Shown here: piece by piece, positions 20,593-28,817 of the stretch
Layout: every line of letters begins with the position of its first letter
Position numbering within the stretch: the stretch's first letter is position 1
Assembly: GCF_019511665.1 (NCBI RefSeq)
Contig: NZ_JAEUAW010000004.1
Span: 248,001 to 312,000 of the forward strand
Origin: Microbacterium jejuense
Lineage (GTDB): Bacteria > Actinomycetota > Actinomycetes > Actinomycetales > Microbacteriaceae
Direction of reading: 5' to 3'
DNA length: 64,000 nt
Program-made: the position numbers and the translations under genes
The notes under the pieces: model-generated
What the model was told of the DNA's origin: nothing
Database searches by the model: none
What the model saw: the letters and a program-made list of their open reading frames with translations, nothing else

Positions 20593-21063
20593 ATGATCCG
20601 CACCGCACTCGCTCCACGTCCCGTCCGCGCCGGCGCCGCGCTCACCGCCGCGGCCGGCATCGCCCTGCTGGCAGGCTGCGCGCCGGCCGCGTCCGAGGCG
20701 GAGGAGCCCTCGACCGGCTCCACGTCGACCGACAGCCCGCCGACCGACGGCACGACGAGCACCGGCTCGTACGCCGACGGCACGTACACCGCCGACGGCA
20801 CGTACACGACGCCCGAGTCGGTCGAGACGATCTCGGTCACCGTCACGCTGGAGGACGACGTGATCACCGACGTCGAGGTCACCGGCGACCCGCAGAAGCG
20901 GGAGTCCGAGGAGTACCAGGGCAAGTTCATCGGCGGCATCGCCGCGGTGGTCGTGGGGCAGGACATCGACGAGATCCAGGTGAGCCGCGTCGCCGGATCG
21001 TCGCTCACGAGCGGCGGCTTCAACGACGCCATCGAGAAGATCAAGTCCGAGGCGGCGGCCTGA
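20593..21063 (+). CDS. FMN-binding-domain lipoprotein
   Basis: A 156-residue exported lipoprotein: signal peptide with lipobox LAGC (Cys29), a Ser/Thr/Gly-rich linker, then an FMN_bind domain of about 85 residues. The end of the domain reads AGSSLTSGGF, the position of the SGAT-like motif to which FMN is esterified by ApbE in NqrC/RnfG relatives. The next gene is ApbE, which supports covalent flavinylation. It should sit on the outer face of the membrane as a one-electron carrier. AGGAGG precedes ATG 20593. Confidence 0.9.
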   Translation: MIRTALAPRPVRAGAALTAAAGIALLAGCAPAASEAEEPSTGSTSTDSPPTDGTTSTGSYADGTYTADGTYTTPESVETISVTVTLEDDVITDVEVTGDPQKRESEEYQGKFIGGIAAVVVGQDIDEIQVSRVAGSSLTSGGFNDAIEKIKSEAAA

Positions 21064-21065
21064 CG

Positions 21066-21965
21066 ATGACCGCGGCGTCCGTGTCGTGGCGCTTCGAGGC
21101 CATCGGCACGACGTGGGAGATCGTCACCGACGCGCCGCTCCCACCCGACGCCCGCGAGGCGGTGTGCGCGACCGTCGACGCGTTCGACCGCACCTGGTCG
21201 CGGTTCCGGCCCGACTCGGCCGTCAGCGTGCTCGGCCGCGACGGCGGCTCGATGCCCGCGCCGCCCGATGCGGCCGCGATGCTCGATGCGCTGTCTGCGC
21301 TGGCGGCGGCGACCGGGGGAGCCGTGAACCCGCTGGTCGGGGCATCCCTCGATTCCCTCGGCTACGACGCGGCGTACTCGCTCCGTGATCGCGGGGCGCA
21401 GCCGGCGCCGGCCCACTGGCGCGAGCTGCTGACATGGCAGGACGGCGTCCTCTCGCTCGCCGAGCCCGCGACGATCGATGTCGGGGCGCTCGGCAAGGGG
21501 CGCCTGGTCGACCTCGTTCTGGCGGTCGTGACGGCGGCGATGCCGGGTGACGTCGTCGTCGACGCGAGCGGCGACCTGGCGGCGCGCGGGCGACCCCAGC
21601 GCATCGGGCTGGAGCATCCGTTCGACCCGCGTCGCGCGATCGGCGTGTGGGAGGTGGGGGATGCCGCACTGTGCGCGTCCGCGGTCAACCGGCGTGCGTG
21701 GCCGTCGGCGACCGGCACCGCGCTGCACCACGTGCTCGACGCCCGGACCGGGGAGCCGGTGCGCACGGTCGCGGCGACATGGGCGGTCGCCGCCGACGCG
21801 ATGACCGCGGACGCGGTCGCCACGGCGCTGTTCTTCGACGGCGGACCCCGTCTCGCGCACGAGTGGGGCGTCGAGTGGGTGCGCATGACGACAGACGGCA
21901 CCGTGGAGTGGTCGCCGGGATGCCGCGCCGACCTGTTCCTCCGAGCAGATAGCGTGGAACCGTGA
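21066..21965 (+). CDS. apbE: FAD:protein FMN transferase
   Basis: A 299-residue ApbE-family flavin transferase that splits FAD and attaches FMN to a Ser/Thr of a target protein. The GTTWEI opening, the GALGKGRLVDL flavin/metal segment near residue 140, VVDASGDLAARG and the C-terminal ADAMTADAVATALF metal-site region are visible. No signal peptide is evident, although many ApbE proteins act outside the membrane; export could occur by another route or the reaction could precede export. It starts 2 bases after the lipoprotein stop and overlaps the MOSC gene by 4 bases. Confidence 0.93.
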   Translation: MTAASVSWRFEAIGTTWEIVTDAPLPPDAREAVCATVDAFDRTWSRFRPDSAVSVLGRDGGSMPAPPDAAAMLDALSALAAATGGAVNPLVGASLDSLGYDAAYSLRDRGAQPAPAHWRELLTWQDGVLSLAEPATIDVGALGKGRLVDLVLAVVTAAMPGDVVVDASGDLAARGRPQRIGLEHPFDPRRAIGVWEVGDAALCASAVNRRAWPSATGTALHHVLDARTGEPVRTVAATWAVAADAMTADAVATALFFDGGPRLAHEWGVEWVRMTTDGTVEWSPGCRADLFLRADSVEP

Positions 21966-22516
21966 CCGAGTCTCTCCCCGGACACGTCGTCGCGGTCTCG
22001 AGCGACGACGCGCATCGCTTCACCAAGCCCACGCGCGACAGCATCACCCTCATCGCCGGGATCGGCGTCGAAGGCGATGCCCACGCCGGCGTCACCGTCC
22101 AGCACCTGTCGCGTGTGAAGCGCGACCCCGAGGCGCCGAACCTGCGCCAGGTGCACCTGATCCACGCCGAGCTCTTCGACCAGATGGCCGAACGCGGCCA
22201 CGTCGTCACGCCCGGCGCGCTCGGCGAGAACATCACGACCGCCGGTGTCGACCTGCTGGGCCTCGCCCGCGGCACGCGGCTGGAGATCGGCGGCGATGCG
22301 GTCATCGAGATCACCGGCCTGCGCAACCCGTGCGCACAGATCAACGGGGTTTCGGAGGGGCTCATGAAGGAACTCGTGTTCGTGGACGACACCGGCCAGA
22401 CCGTGCGCCTCGCGGGCGTCATGTCGGTGGTCCTCGCCGGCGGCACGGTGCGCGCAGGCGACGGCATCCGCGTCATCCCGCCGGCCGGCGACCACCAGCC
22501 CCTGCAGCCGGTGTGA
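21962..22516 (+). CDS. MOSC-domain protein
   Basis: A 184-residue MOSC domain protein. Members carry sulfur or bind molybdenum cofactor, and some reduce N-hydroxylated compounds (YiiM/mARC group). The GVEGDAHAG, GALGENITT and LRNPCAQI segments with the conserved Cys are present. The GTG start overlaps the apbE stop by 4 bases, yet a TAGCGT -10 box (21950-21955) lies exactly 6 bases upstream, so it can be made both from the operon and from its own leaderless transcript. Why it is in a flavin redox operon is unknown. Confidence 0.88.
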   Translation: MTESLPGHVVAVSSDDAHRFTKPTRDSITLIAGIGVEGDAHAGVTVQHLSRVKRDPEAPNLRQVHLIHAELFDQMAERGHVVTPGALGENITTAGVDLLGLARGTRLEIGGDAVIEITGLRNPCAQINGVSEGLMKELVFVDDTGQTVRLAGVMSVVLAGGTVRAGDGIRVIPPAGDHQPLQPV

Positions 22517-22521
22517 CGCCC

Positions 22522-24084
22522 ATGGGAAACCTCACCGCCGTCTGGAACCGCGTCTACGCGGTGCTCGGCCGCCTGTCGATGTACCGCCTCGTGTACTTCG
22601 CGCTCGCGGCGCTCGCCGTCGTGGCGCTGCTGCTGTCGTTCTTCGACCTCGTCGCCCCCGACCCCCTGCAGCTCGTCGTGACGCTCGCGGTGCTGGCGGC
22701 CGTGTGCGTGGGAGTGGATGCCGCCGCCCAGCGTGTGCTGAGCCTCCCCTGGCGCCTGGAGTCCTCGCTCATCACGGCGCACATCCTGCTGTTCGTGCTG
22801 GGTCCCACGCTCGAGCTCGCGGGCCTTGCCGGCATCGCGATCGCCGCGGCCGTCGCGTCGCTCTCGAAGTACGTGCTGGCGTGGCGCGGGCGGCACATCT
22901 TCAACCCCGCCGCCGTGGGCGCCACCGCGCTGACGCTGCTGAGCCTGGCGTGGCCTGAGCTGGGAGCGTCGTCGTGGTGGGTCGGCACGCCCGCGCTCGC
23001 GGCGCCGGTGATCCTCCTCGGGCTCGCCGTGCTCGTGCGCACCGAGAAGGTACGCGTGATCGCGGTGTTCCTCGTGATCGCCGTCGCCGTGTTCGTGCTG
23101 CGCACGGCCGCGCTGCTCTCGGCGGCAGGCGCGACGGTCGACGCGTGGCAGCTGCTGTCGATCGCCCTGTTCAGCTCGCCGTTCCTGTTCCTCGGCGCCT
23201 TCATGCTGTCGGAGCCGCTGACGCTGCCGCCGCGCCGGTGGCAGCAGTTCACCGTGGCCGCGGTCGTCGGCGTGCTGGTCGGCTGGCCCATCCCGCTCGG
23301 AGAGGTCACGCTCGGCCAGGAGCGCGCGCTCCTTATCGGCAACCTCGTCGCCTTCGCGTTCGCCGTGCGCACCGCCGTGCGCCTCACCCTCGTGTCGCGT
23401 GCCCAGCCGACTCCGACGGTGCAAGAGCTCACGTTCCGCGTGCACGACCGGCTCGTCTTCCTGCCCGGCCAGTACCTCGAGCTGGAGGTGCCGCACCGCC
23501 ACCCCGACGCGCGCGGCACGCGCCGGGAGTTCAGCATCGCCTCTGCGCCCGCTGATCTTCCGCTCCTCAAGGTCGCGTTCAAAGAGGGCAAGAGCGCGAA
23601 GGCGCTCAGCTCCTACAAGCAGGCGCTCGCACAGGTGCAGCCCGGCGATGCGCTCGCGATCACCGGCGTGTGGGGCGACTTCCTGCTGCCCAAGCGCGAC
23701 GCGGCGCCGATCCTCATGGTCGCGGCGGGCATCGGCGTGACACCCTTCGTGTCGCAGCTGCGCCAGGCGACCGCGTCGGCCGCCGATCGCGACATCGTGC
23801 TGGTGTACGTCGCGTCGGATGCCTCGGAGCTGGCCTATCGCGACGAGATCGAGGCCTCGGGGGCTCGGGTCGTCGTGTTCACGCGCGATCGGCCGGCCGA
23901 CCTGCCGCCGCACTGGGAGTGGGCGCAGGGCGTACGGCTCGACGCCGACGGTCTGCTGCGCGTCGTGCCCGACATCGGATCGCGGCACGCCTACATCTCA
24001 GGCCCCGCGGCGCTGATCGCCGACCTCGCACCCGCCCTGGAGCGTGCACGGTCGATCACGACCGACGCCTTCAGCGGCTACTGA
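22522..24084 (+). CDS. NqrB/RnfD-like membrane domain fused to FNR-type reductase
   Basis: A 520-residue fusion. Residues 1-300 are an eight-to-nine-helix membrane domain with RHIFNPAAVG near residue 123, the NqrB/RnfD-type motif. Residues 310-520 are a ferredoxin-NADP reductase-like domain: FAD motif RREFS near 333, NAD(P) motif GIGVTPF near 403 and C-terminus TDAFSGY. It should move electrons from cytosolic NAD(P)H through the membrane to the flavinylated lipoprotein. It starts 5 bases after the MOSC stop and overlaps the convergent kinase gene by 14 bases. Ferric reductase is an alternative, but the heme-ligand His pairs are absent. Confidence 0.85.
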   Translation: MGNLTAVWNRVYAVLGRLSMYRLVYFALAALAVVALLLSFFDLVAPDPLQLVVTLAVLAAVCVGVDAAAQRVLSLPWRLESSLITAHILLFVLGPTLELAGLAGIAIAAAVASLSKYVLAWRGRHIFNPAAVGATALTLLSLAWPELGASSWWVGTPALAAPVILLGLAVLVRTEKVRVIAVFLVIAVAVFVLRTAALLSAAGATVDAWQLLSIALFSSPFLFLGAFMLSEPLTLPPRRWQQFTVAAVVGVLVGWPIPLGEVTLGQERALLIGNLVAFAFAVRTAVRLTLVSRAQPTPTVQELTFRVHDRLVFLPGQYLELEVPHRHPDARGTRREFSIASAPADLPLLKVAFKEGKSAKALSSYKQALAQVQPGDALAITGVWGDFLLPKRDAAPILMVAAGIGVTPFVSQLRQATASAADRDIVLVYVASDASELAYRDEIEASGARVVVFTRDRPADLPPHWEWAQGVRLDADGLLRVVPDIGSRHAYISGPAALIADLAPALERARSITTDAFSGY

Positions 24085-25597
24085 CCTCGTCGGCCCTCGG
24101 GTCGGCCGGCTTCGCGGGCAGACGGACTTCGAACGTCGTGTCGCCGGGCGTGCTGCGGACCTGGATGCTGCCGCCGTGCGCGTCGACGATGGCCCGTGCG
24201 ATCGAGAGCCCGAGGCCGGTGCCTCCGGTCTGACGCGCACGCGACCGGTCGCCGCGGGCGAAGCGCTCGAACAGCTCGTCCTTGATGGCCGGATCCACCC
24301 CGGGCCCGTCGTCGTGGACGGTGAGCACCGCGTCGTCGCCGTCACGTCCGACGCGCACGGTCACGACCGTGCCGGCCGGCGTGTGCGTGCGCGCGTTCGC
24401 GAGCAGGTTCGTGATGACCTGCTGCATGCGCCCGGCATCGCCGGCGATCGTCACCGGCTCGTCGCCGAGGTCGAGCACCCACTCGTGGTCGGGGCCGGTC
24501 GTGCGCACGTCGCCGACGGCGTCGATCGCGAGGCGGGTGAGGTCGACGCTGCCGTACACGAGCTCCTGGCCCTCGTCGAGGCGTGCGAGCAGCAGCAGAT
24601 CCTCCACGAGCGAGGTCATCCTCAGCGACTGGGCCTGGATGCGCTCCAGCGACGCCTCGGTGGTGTCGATCGTCGCAGAGGCGTGGTCGCGGCCGAGCGC
24701 CTTGAGCGACAGCTCGGAGTACCCGCGGATCGAGGCGAGCGGCGTGCGCAGCTCGTGACTCGCATCGGCCACGAAGGCCCGCATGCGCTCCTCGTTGCGC
24801 TGCCGGGCGGCGAGGGATTCGTCGACGTGGTCGAGCAGGCTGTTGAGGGCGGCGCCGACGCGGCCGACCTCGGTGCGCGGATCGGCTTCGGTACCGGGGA
24901 CGCGCTCCGCGATCGTCACGTCGCCCTGGTCGAGCTTGAGGTTCGACACGCGGGCGGCAGTGTCGGCGACGGCGCGCAGCGGTGCGAGCCCGGCACGGAT
25001 TGTCCACGCGGTCGCGACGGAGAGGAGGATCAGTCCGCCGACCGTGAGCAGCACGATCGTGGTGAGCATGCGGGTCATGGTCGCGGCGACGTCGTCGCGC
25101 GAGAGGCCGACGAGAGCCACCACCGACCCGCCCGACGACAGCGGTTCGACGCGGTACGTGCCGAGGCCGTCGATCGTGACGACGAGCTGCCCGTGCTGTC
25201 CGCGCAGGCTGCTGCTGATCTGCTCCATCTGCGCGTCGTCCAGCGCGACGACACCGTCGGAGGTCATGACCGCCGCGTTGGCGTCGTTCGGCGCCACGTC
25301 GATCGCGAGGAAGAACCCCGGAAGCTGGGGCTGCTCTGTCAGCACCTGCTCGGCGGTCATGCCGCTGACCCCGGGCGCCGAGAGCATCACGGCGGCGCGA
25401 CGCGCGGCGGACTGGACATTCTCGTTCAGCTGCTGCTCGAGAACGCCGGCGAGGATCGCGCTGGTCGCCACCGCGACGAGCACGAGGATGAACGACGTGA
25501 TGGAAACGACCGTCGCGATCAGCTTGCGCTGCAGCGTCCACGGTCGCCGCGCCGCCCGCCGCGGCTTCGTCGCGACCTTCGTCGCATCCTCCGTCAC
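24071..25597 (-). CDS. sensor histidine kinase
   Basis: A 508-residue membrane kinase: helix 1 (about 26-50), an extracytoplasmic sensor of about 125 residues, helix 2 (about 178-199), HAMP, the phospho-acceptor His281 in SHELRTP, N box NLLANARTHTP, and ATP lid motifs DDGPGVD and GGTGLGLSI. The GTG start overlaps the response-regulator stop (GTGA). The layout matches kinases that sense envelope stress and control MacB/FtsX-type ABC transporters. The ligand is unknown. Confidence 0.95.
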   Translation of the reverse strand: MTEDATKVATKPRRAARRPWTLQRKLIATVVSITSFILVLVAVATSAILAGVLEQQLNENVQSAARRAAVMLSAPGVSGMTAEQVLTEQPQLPGFFLAIDVAPNDANAAVMTSDGVVALDDAQMEQISSSLRGQHGQLVVTIDGLGTYRVEPLSSGGSVVALVGLSRDDVAATMTRMLTTIVLLTVGGLILLSVATAWTIRAGLAPLRAVADTAARVSNLKLDQGDVTIAERVPGTEADPRTEVGRVGAALNSLLDHVDESLAARQRNEERMRAFVADASHELRTPLASIRGYSELSLKALGRDHASATIDTTEASLERIQAQSLRMTSLVEDLLLLARLDEGQELVYGSVDLTRLAIDAVGDVRTTGPDHEWVLDLGDEPVTIAGDAGRMQQVITNLLANARTHTPAGTVVTVRVGRDGDDAVLTVHDDGPGVDPAIKDELFERFARGDRSRARQTGGTGLGLSIARAIVDAHGGSIQVRSTPGDTTFEVRLPAKPADPRADEVSSR

Positions 25598-26322
25598 TGC
25601 GGCGCCTTGATCATGTATCCGACGCCGCGGACGGTGTGGATGAGCGGCTCGTGGCCGGCGTCGATCTTCTTGCGCAGGTACGAGATGTACAGCTCGACCA
25701 CGCTGGAGCGACCGCCGAAGTCGTAGTTCCACACGCGATCGAGGATCTGCGCCTTCGAGACGACGCGGCGCTGGTTGCGCATGAGGTAGCGCAGCAGCTC
25801 GAACTCGGTGGCGGTCAGCTCGATCTCGGTTCCGGCGCGCTCCACCTCATGGCTGTCCTCGTTGAGGCTGAGGTCGGCGACGCGCAGGATCGGCTCGGCG
25901 CCCGCGGCGTGCGCGGTTCCCGCCCGGCGCATGAGGCCGCGCAGCCGCGCCACGACCTCTTCGAGGCTGAACGGCTTCGTCACGTAGTCGTCGCCGCCCG
26001 CGGTGAGCCCCGCGACGCGGTCGGTCACGGCATCCTTCGCGGTGAGGAACAGCACCGGCACGTCGTCGCCCGACTGACGCAGCCGCTGCAGCACGGCCAT
26101 CCCGTCGAGGTCGGGCATCATGATGTCCAGCACCATGGCGTCGGGTGCGAACTCGCGGGCGGTCTGCAGCGCCTCGAATCCCGAGCCGGCCGTCTTCACG
26201 TCCCAGCCCTCCATGCGCAGCGCCATCGACAGCAGGTCGGTGAGCATCTGCTCGTCGTCCACCACGAGCACGCGGAGGTTGGAGCCGTCGGGACGCAGGA
26301 GGGCGGGGGCGGGGTTCGTCAT
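25594..26322 (-). CDS. OmpR/PhoB-family response regulator
   Basis: A 242-residue regulator: receiver domain with acidic pair Asp22-Asp23, phosphorylation site Asp66 (DIMMPD), Thr (FLTAKD) and Lys (VTKPFS), followed by a winged-helix DNA-binding domain ending HTVRGVGYMIK. The ATG start is 6 bases after CACAAT (26334-26329), so the message is likely leaderless. Four 11-bp-spaced boxes start 22 bases upstream, consistent with autoregulation. Confidence 0.96.
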   Translation of the reverse strand: MTNPAPALLRPDGSNLRVLVVDDEQMLTDLLSMALRMEGWDVKTAGSGFEALQTAREFAPDAMVLDIMMPDLDGMAVLQRLRQSGDDVPVLFLTAKDAVTDRVAGLTAGGDDYVTKPFSLEEVVARLRGLMRRAGTAHAAGAEPILRVADLSLNEDSHEVERAGTEIELTATEFELLRYLMRNQRRVVSKAQILDRVWNYDFGGRSSVVELYISYLRKKIDAGHEPLIHTVRGVGYMIKAPQ

Positions 26323-26343
26323 GCGTCCATTGTGAACGGCTTC

Positions 26344-26382
26344 CTATGCGGTTGCTATGGAGCCGGCTATGGGCCCGCTGTG
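26344..26382. promoter_or_regulatory. tandem CTATG boxes, predicted response-regulator site
   Basis: CTATG at 26344, 26355 and 26367 and CTGTG at 26378 recur every 11, 12 and 11 bases. This helical phasing is the pattern bound head-to-tail by OmpR/PhoB-type dimers. The array covers about -22 to -60 of the predicted response-regulator start, where an activator touches polymerase. Confidence 0.65.
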
Positions 26383-26419
26383 AAAGACGGACGGCGCGAG
26401 AACGAGGGATGCCGGCGTT

Positions 26420-26435
26420 CATACGTTCCTCATAG
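26420..26435 (-). promoter_or_regulatory. second pair of boxes facing the ABC permease
   Basis: On the minus strand CTATG (26435-26431) and GTATG (26424-26420) are 11 bases apart, the same box as the array at 26344-26382. They lie about 45-60 bases upstream of the start predicted from the TAGCGT -10 (26468-26473) of the permease gene, so the same regulator probably activates the transporter. Confidence 0.55.
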
Positions 26436-26523
26436 CTCGCGCTGGCGGCACACATGAGTCGTCTTCGTAGCGTCCTGACGACGGCCGGCATCCTGCCTGC
26501 CGGGAGGAGACCCGAAGACAGCA

Positions 26524-27999
26524 ATGTATATGACCTACCTGCGGCGGGAGCTTGCCGGCCGCAAGAAGCAGACGATCATCGTGGCCGCGGGACTCGCGAT
26601 CGCGATCGCGCTCGTCATGATCGTGAACTCCCTCGCCGCGGGCGTGAGTGACGCCCAGGCCAAGGCGCTCGAATCCGTCTACGGCGTCGGCACCGATCTG
26701 ACGGTGTCGGGCGCGCAGGCCGAGCCCGGCCAGGGCGGAGGACCGCGCTTCGAGTTCGGCCAGGACGGCGGCGAGACCTCCGACGACGGCACCACCGAGC
26801 TCAGCCAGTCCCGTCTGGTGACCGAGCCGATGCGCTCGACCCTCGACGCGTCGGTGCTCGACACCGTGACCGGGGTGGACGGCGTGGACGCGGCATCCGC
26901 GGCTCTCAGCCTGACCAACATGACGTTCTCGGGCGAGCTGCCGCAGCGCCCGACCGACGGAGGAAGCGGGGCGACCGACAACGTGCAGCCGCCCACCCAG
27001 GACCAGGACGGGGGCGGCGCGACGTTCGGCGGCGGCTCGTTCGGCGTCGACTCCTTCACGGTGCTCGGCATCGACCCGTCCGCGGACGCCGTCGGTCCGC
27101 TGTCGGCCGTCGAGGTCACCGATGGACGCGGCCTCGACGCCGACGACGCCGGCACGTACAACGCCGTGCTCGACGCCACGTACGCGACCACGGCGGAGCT
27201 CGCCGTGGGTGACAGCATCGACATCGGCGGGCAGGCCTTCACCGTCGTCGGACTCGTCGGGTCGACCTCGGATGAGGCCGACACCGCGTCGAACGCGTAC
27301 ATCCCGCTCGATGTCGCCCAGGACCTCTCGGGCGCGGGCGAGGTGATCTCGACCGTGTATGTGCAGGCGGACTCCGCCGACGCGATCTCGTCGGTGCAGG
27401 CCGCGCTCGAGTCCGAGCTGCCCGACGCCACCGTCAGCTCGCAGTCCGACCTCGCGTCGACCGTGTCGGGCTCGCTCTCCAGTGCGACCTCGCTCATCAC
27501 GAACCTCGGGACATGGCTGTCGCTCATCGTGCTGGCGGTCGCCCTCGTGCTGGCGGTGCTCTTCACGATCTCGGGCGTGTCGCGACGCACCCGGGAGTTC
27601 GGCACGCTCAAGGCGATCGGATGGTCCAACGGCCGCGTCGTCGGGCAGGTCGCGGGAGAGTCCGTCGTACAGGGTCTCATCGGCGGCGTCTTCGGCCTCG
27701 TGATCGGCTTCGCCGGCATCCTCGCGATCAACCTCATCTCGCCGACGATCTCGGCGGCGCCCTCGTCCGAGTCGTTCGGCGACGGCGGTCCGCAGATGGG
27801 CGGCCCCGGCGGGGGAGGCGGCTTCATGGGCGCCGTCCAGCAGACCACGACCGACATCGTGCTGAACGCGCCGGTGACGGTGTGGGTCGTCGTCGCCGCT
27901 GTCGGCATCGCGGTCCTCGGCGGACTCGTCGCCGGCGCCTTCGGCGGCTGGCGCGCCGCGCGGCTCAGCCCCGCCGAAGCGCTCCGATCGGTCGGCTGA
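26524..27999 (+). CDS. ABC transporter permease, FtsX/MacB type
   Basis: A 491-residue permease with one N-terminal helix (about 18-38), a large extracytoplasmic domain rich in Gly, Asp and Ser (about 40-325), and three C-terminal helices carrying the FtsX domain (RTREFGTLKAIGWSNGRVVGQV). The Gly/Met-rich loop between the last helices is unusual. Such mechanotransmission ABC systems extract or expel membrane-active compounds. GGGAGGAG lies 20 bases before the ATG; the second in-frame ATG two codons on may be the true start. Confidence 0.92.
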   Translation: MYMTYLRRELAGRKKQTIIVAAGLAIAIALVMIVNSLAAGVSDAQAKALESVYGVGTDLTVSGAQAEPGQGGGPRFEFGQDGGETSDDGTTELSQSRLVTEPMRSTLDASVLDTVTGVDGVDAASAALSLTNMTFSGELPQRPTDGGSGATDNVQPPTQDQDGGGATFGGGSFGVDSFTVLGIDPSADAVGPLSAVEVTDGRGLDADDAGTYNAVLDATYATTAELAVGDSIDIGGQAFTVVGLVGSTSDEADTASNAYIPLDVAQDLSGAGEVISTVYVQADSADAISSVQAALESELPDATVSSQSDLASTVSGSLSSATSLITNLGTWLSLIVLAVALVLAVLFTISGVSRRTREFGTLKAIGWSNGRVVGQVAGESVVQGLIGGVFGLVIGFAGILAINLISPTISAAPSSESFGDGGPQMGGPGGGGGFMGAVQQTTTDIVLNAPVTVWVVVAAVGIAVLGGLVAGAFGGWRAARLSPAEALRSVG

Positions 28000-28071
28000 G
28001 CAGCGATGACCGACCTGACGCGCCGCGATGCGGCATCCACTTCACCCACTCCAGAACCGGGAGAGAACGCC

Positions 28072-28797
28072 ATGACCATGACCGACATCGAGCCGGTTCC
28101 GGCTCCCGAAGCCGCGCCCGGCGCGCTGTACCGCCTCGAAGGCGTCACCCGCACGTACACCCAGAAGGGCCGCATCGTGAAGGCGCTCGCCGGGGTCGAT
28201 CTCGAGATCGAGGCGGGCGACTTCGTCACGATCCAAGGGCCCACCGGCGGCGGCAAGTCGACACTGCTCCAGCTGCTCGGCGCGCTCGACCGGCCCACGA
28301 CCGGTGCCGTGCACCTCGGTGACCTCGACATCGCGACGGCGAACAACCGGAAGCTCGGCCGCATCCGCGCGCACGAGATCGGCTTCGTGTTCCAGGGGTT
28401 CAACCTCATCCCCACCCTGACCGCGCACGAGAACGTCGACATGGCGCTCGAGCCGCTCGGTCTCGCGAAGGCCGAGCGGACGACCCGCGTGACCGAGGCG
28501 CTCGCGCACGTCGGACTCGCCGAGCGCGGTGACCACCGACCCGGCGAGCTGTCGGGCGGTCAGCAGCAGCGCGTCGCGATCGCGCGGGCGATCGTGAAGC
28601 GGCCCCGCGTGCTGCTGGCCGACGAGCCGACCGGCAACCTCGACGAGAGCATGCGCGACGAGATCCTCGCGGTGCTACAGAAGCTCAACGACGAGGGGCT
28701 CACGCTCATCGTCGTGACGCACGACTCGGCGGTCGCCCGCCGCGCCCGTCGTCGCCTGCGGCTCGACAAGGGCACGGTGCGCGACATCACGCGCTGA
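28072..28797 (+). CDS. ABC transporter ATP-binding protein, MacB/LolD type
   Basis: A 241-residue ATPase with Walker A GPTGGGKS (about 55-62), Q loop VFQGFNL, signature LSGGQQQR, Walker B LLADEPTGNLD and switch His (VTHD). It pairs with the preceding FtsX-type permease. I start at ATG 28072 because GGGAGAGAA lies before it; an in-frame ATG at 28006 would add 22 residues and directly follow the permease stop. Regulated by the divergent two-component system if the CTATG boxes are real. Confidence 0.94.
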   Translation: MTMTDIEPVPAPEAAPGALYRLEGVTRTYTQKGRIVKALAGVDLEIEAGDFVTIQGPTGGGKSTLLQLLGALDRPTTGAVHLGDLDIATANNRKLGRIRAHEIGFVFQGFNLIPTLTAHENVDMALEPLGLAKAERTTRVTEALAHVGLAERGDHRPGELSGGQQQRVAIARAIVKRPRVLLADEPTGNLDESMRDEILAVLQKLNDEGLTLIVVTHDSAVARRARRRLRLDKGTVRDITR

Positions 28798-28817
28798 GCC
28801 GGAGTCCGGGCCGCCGG

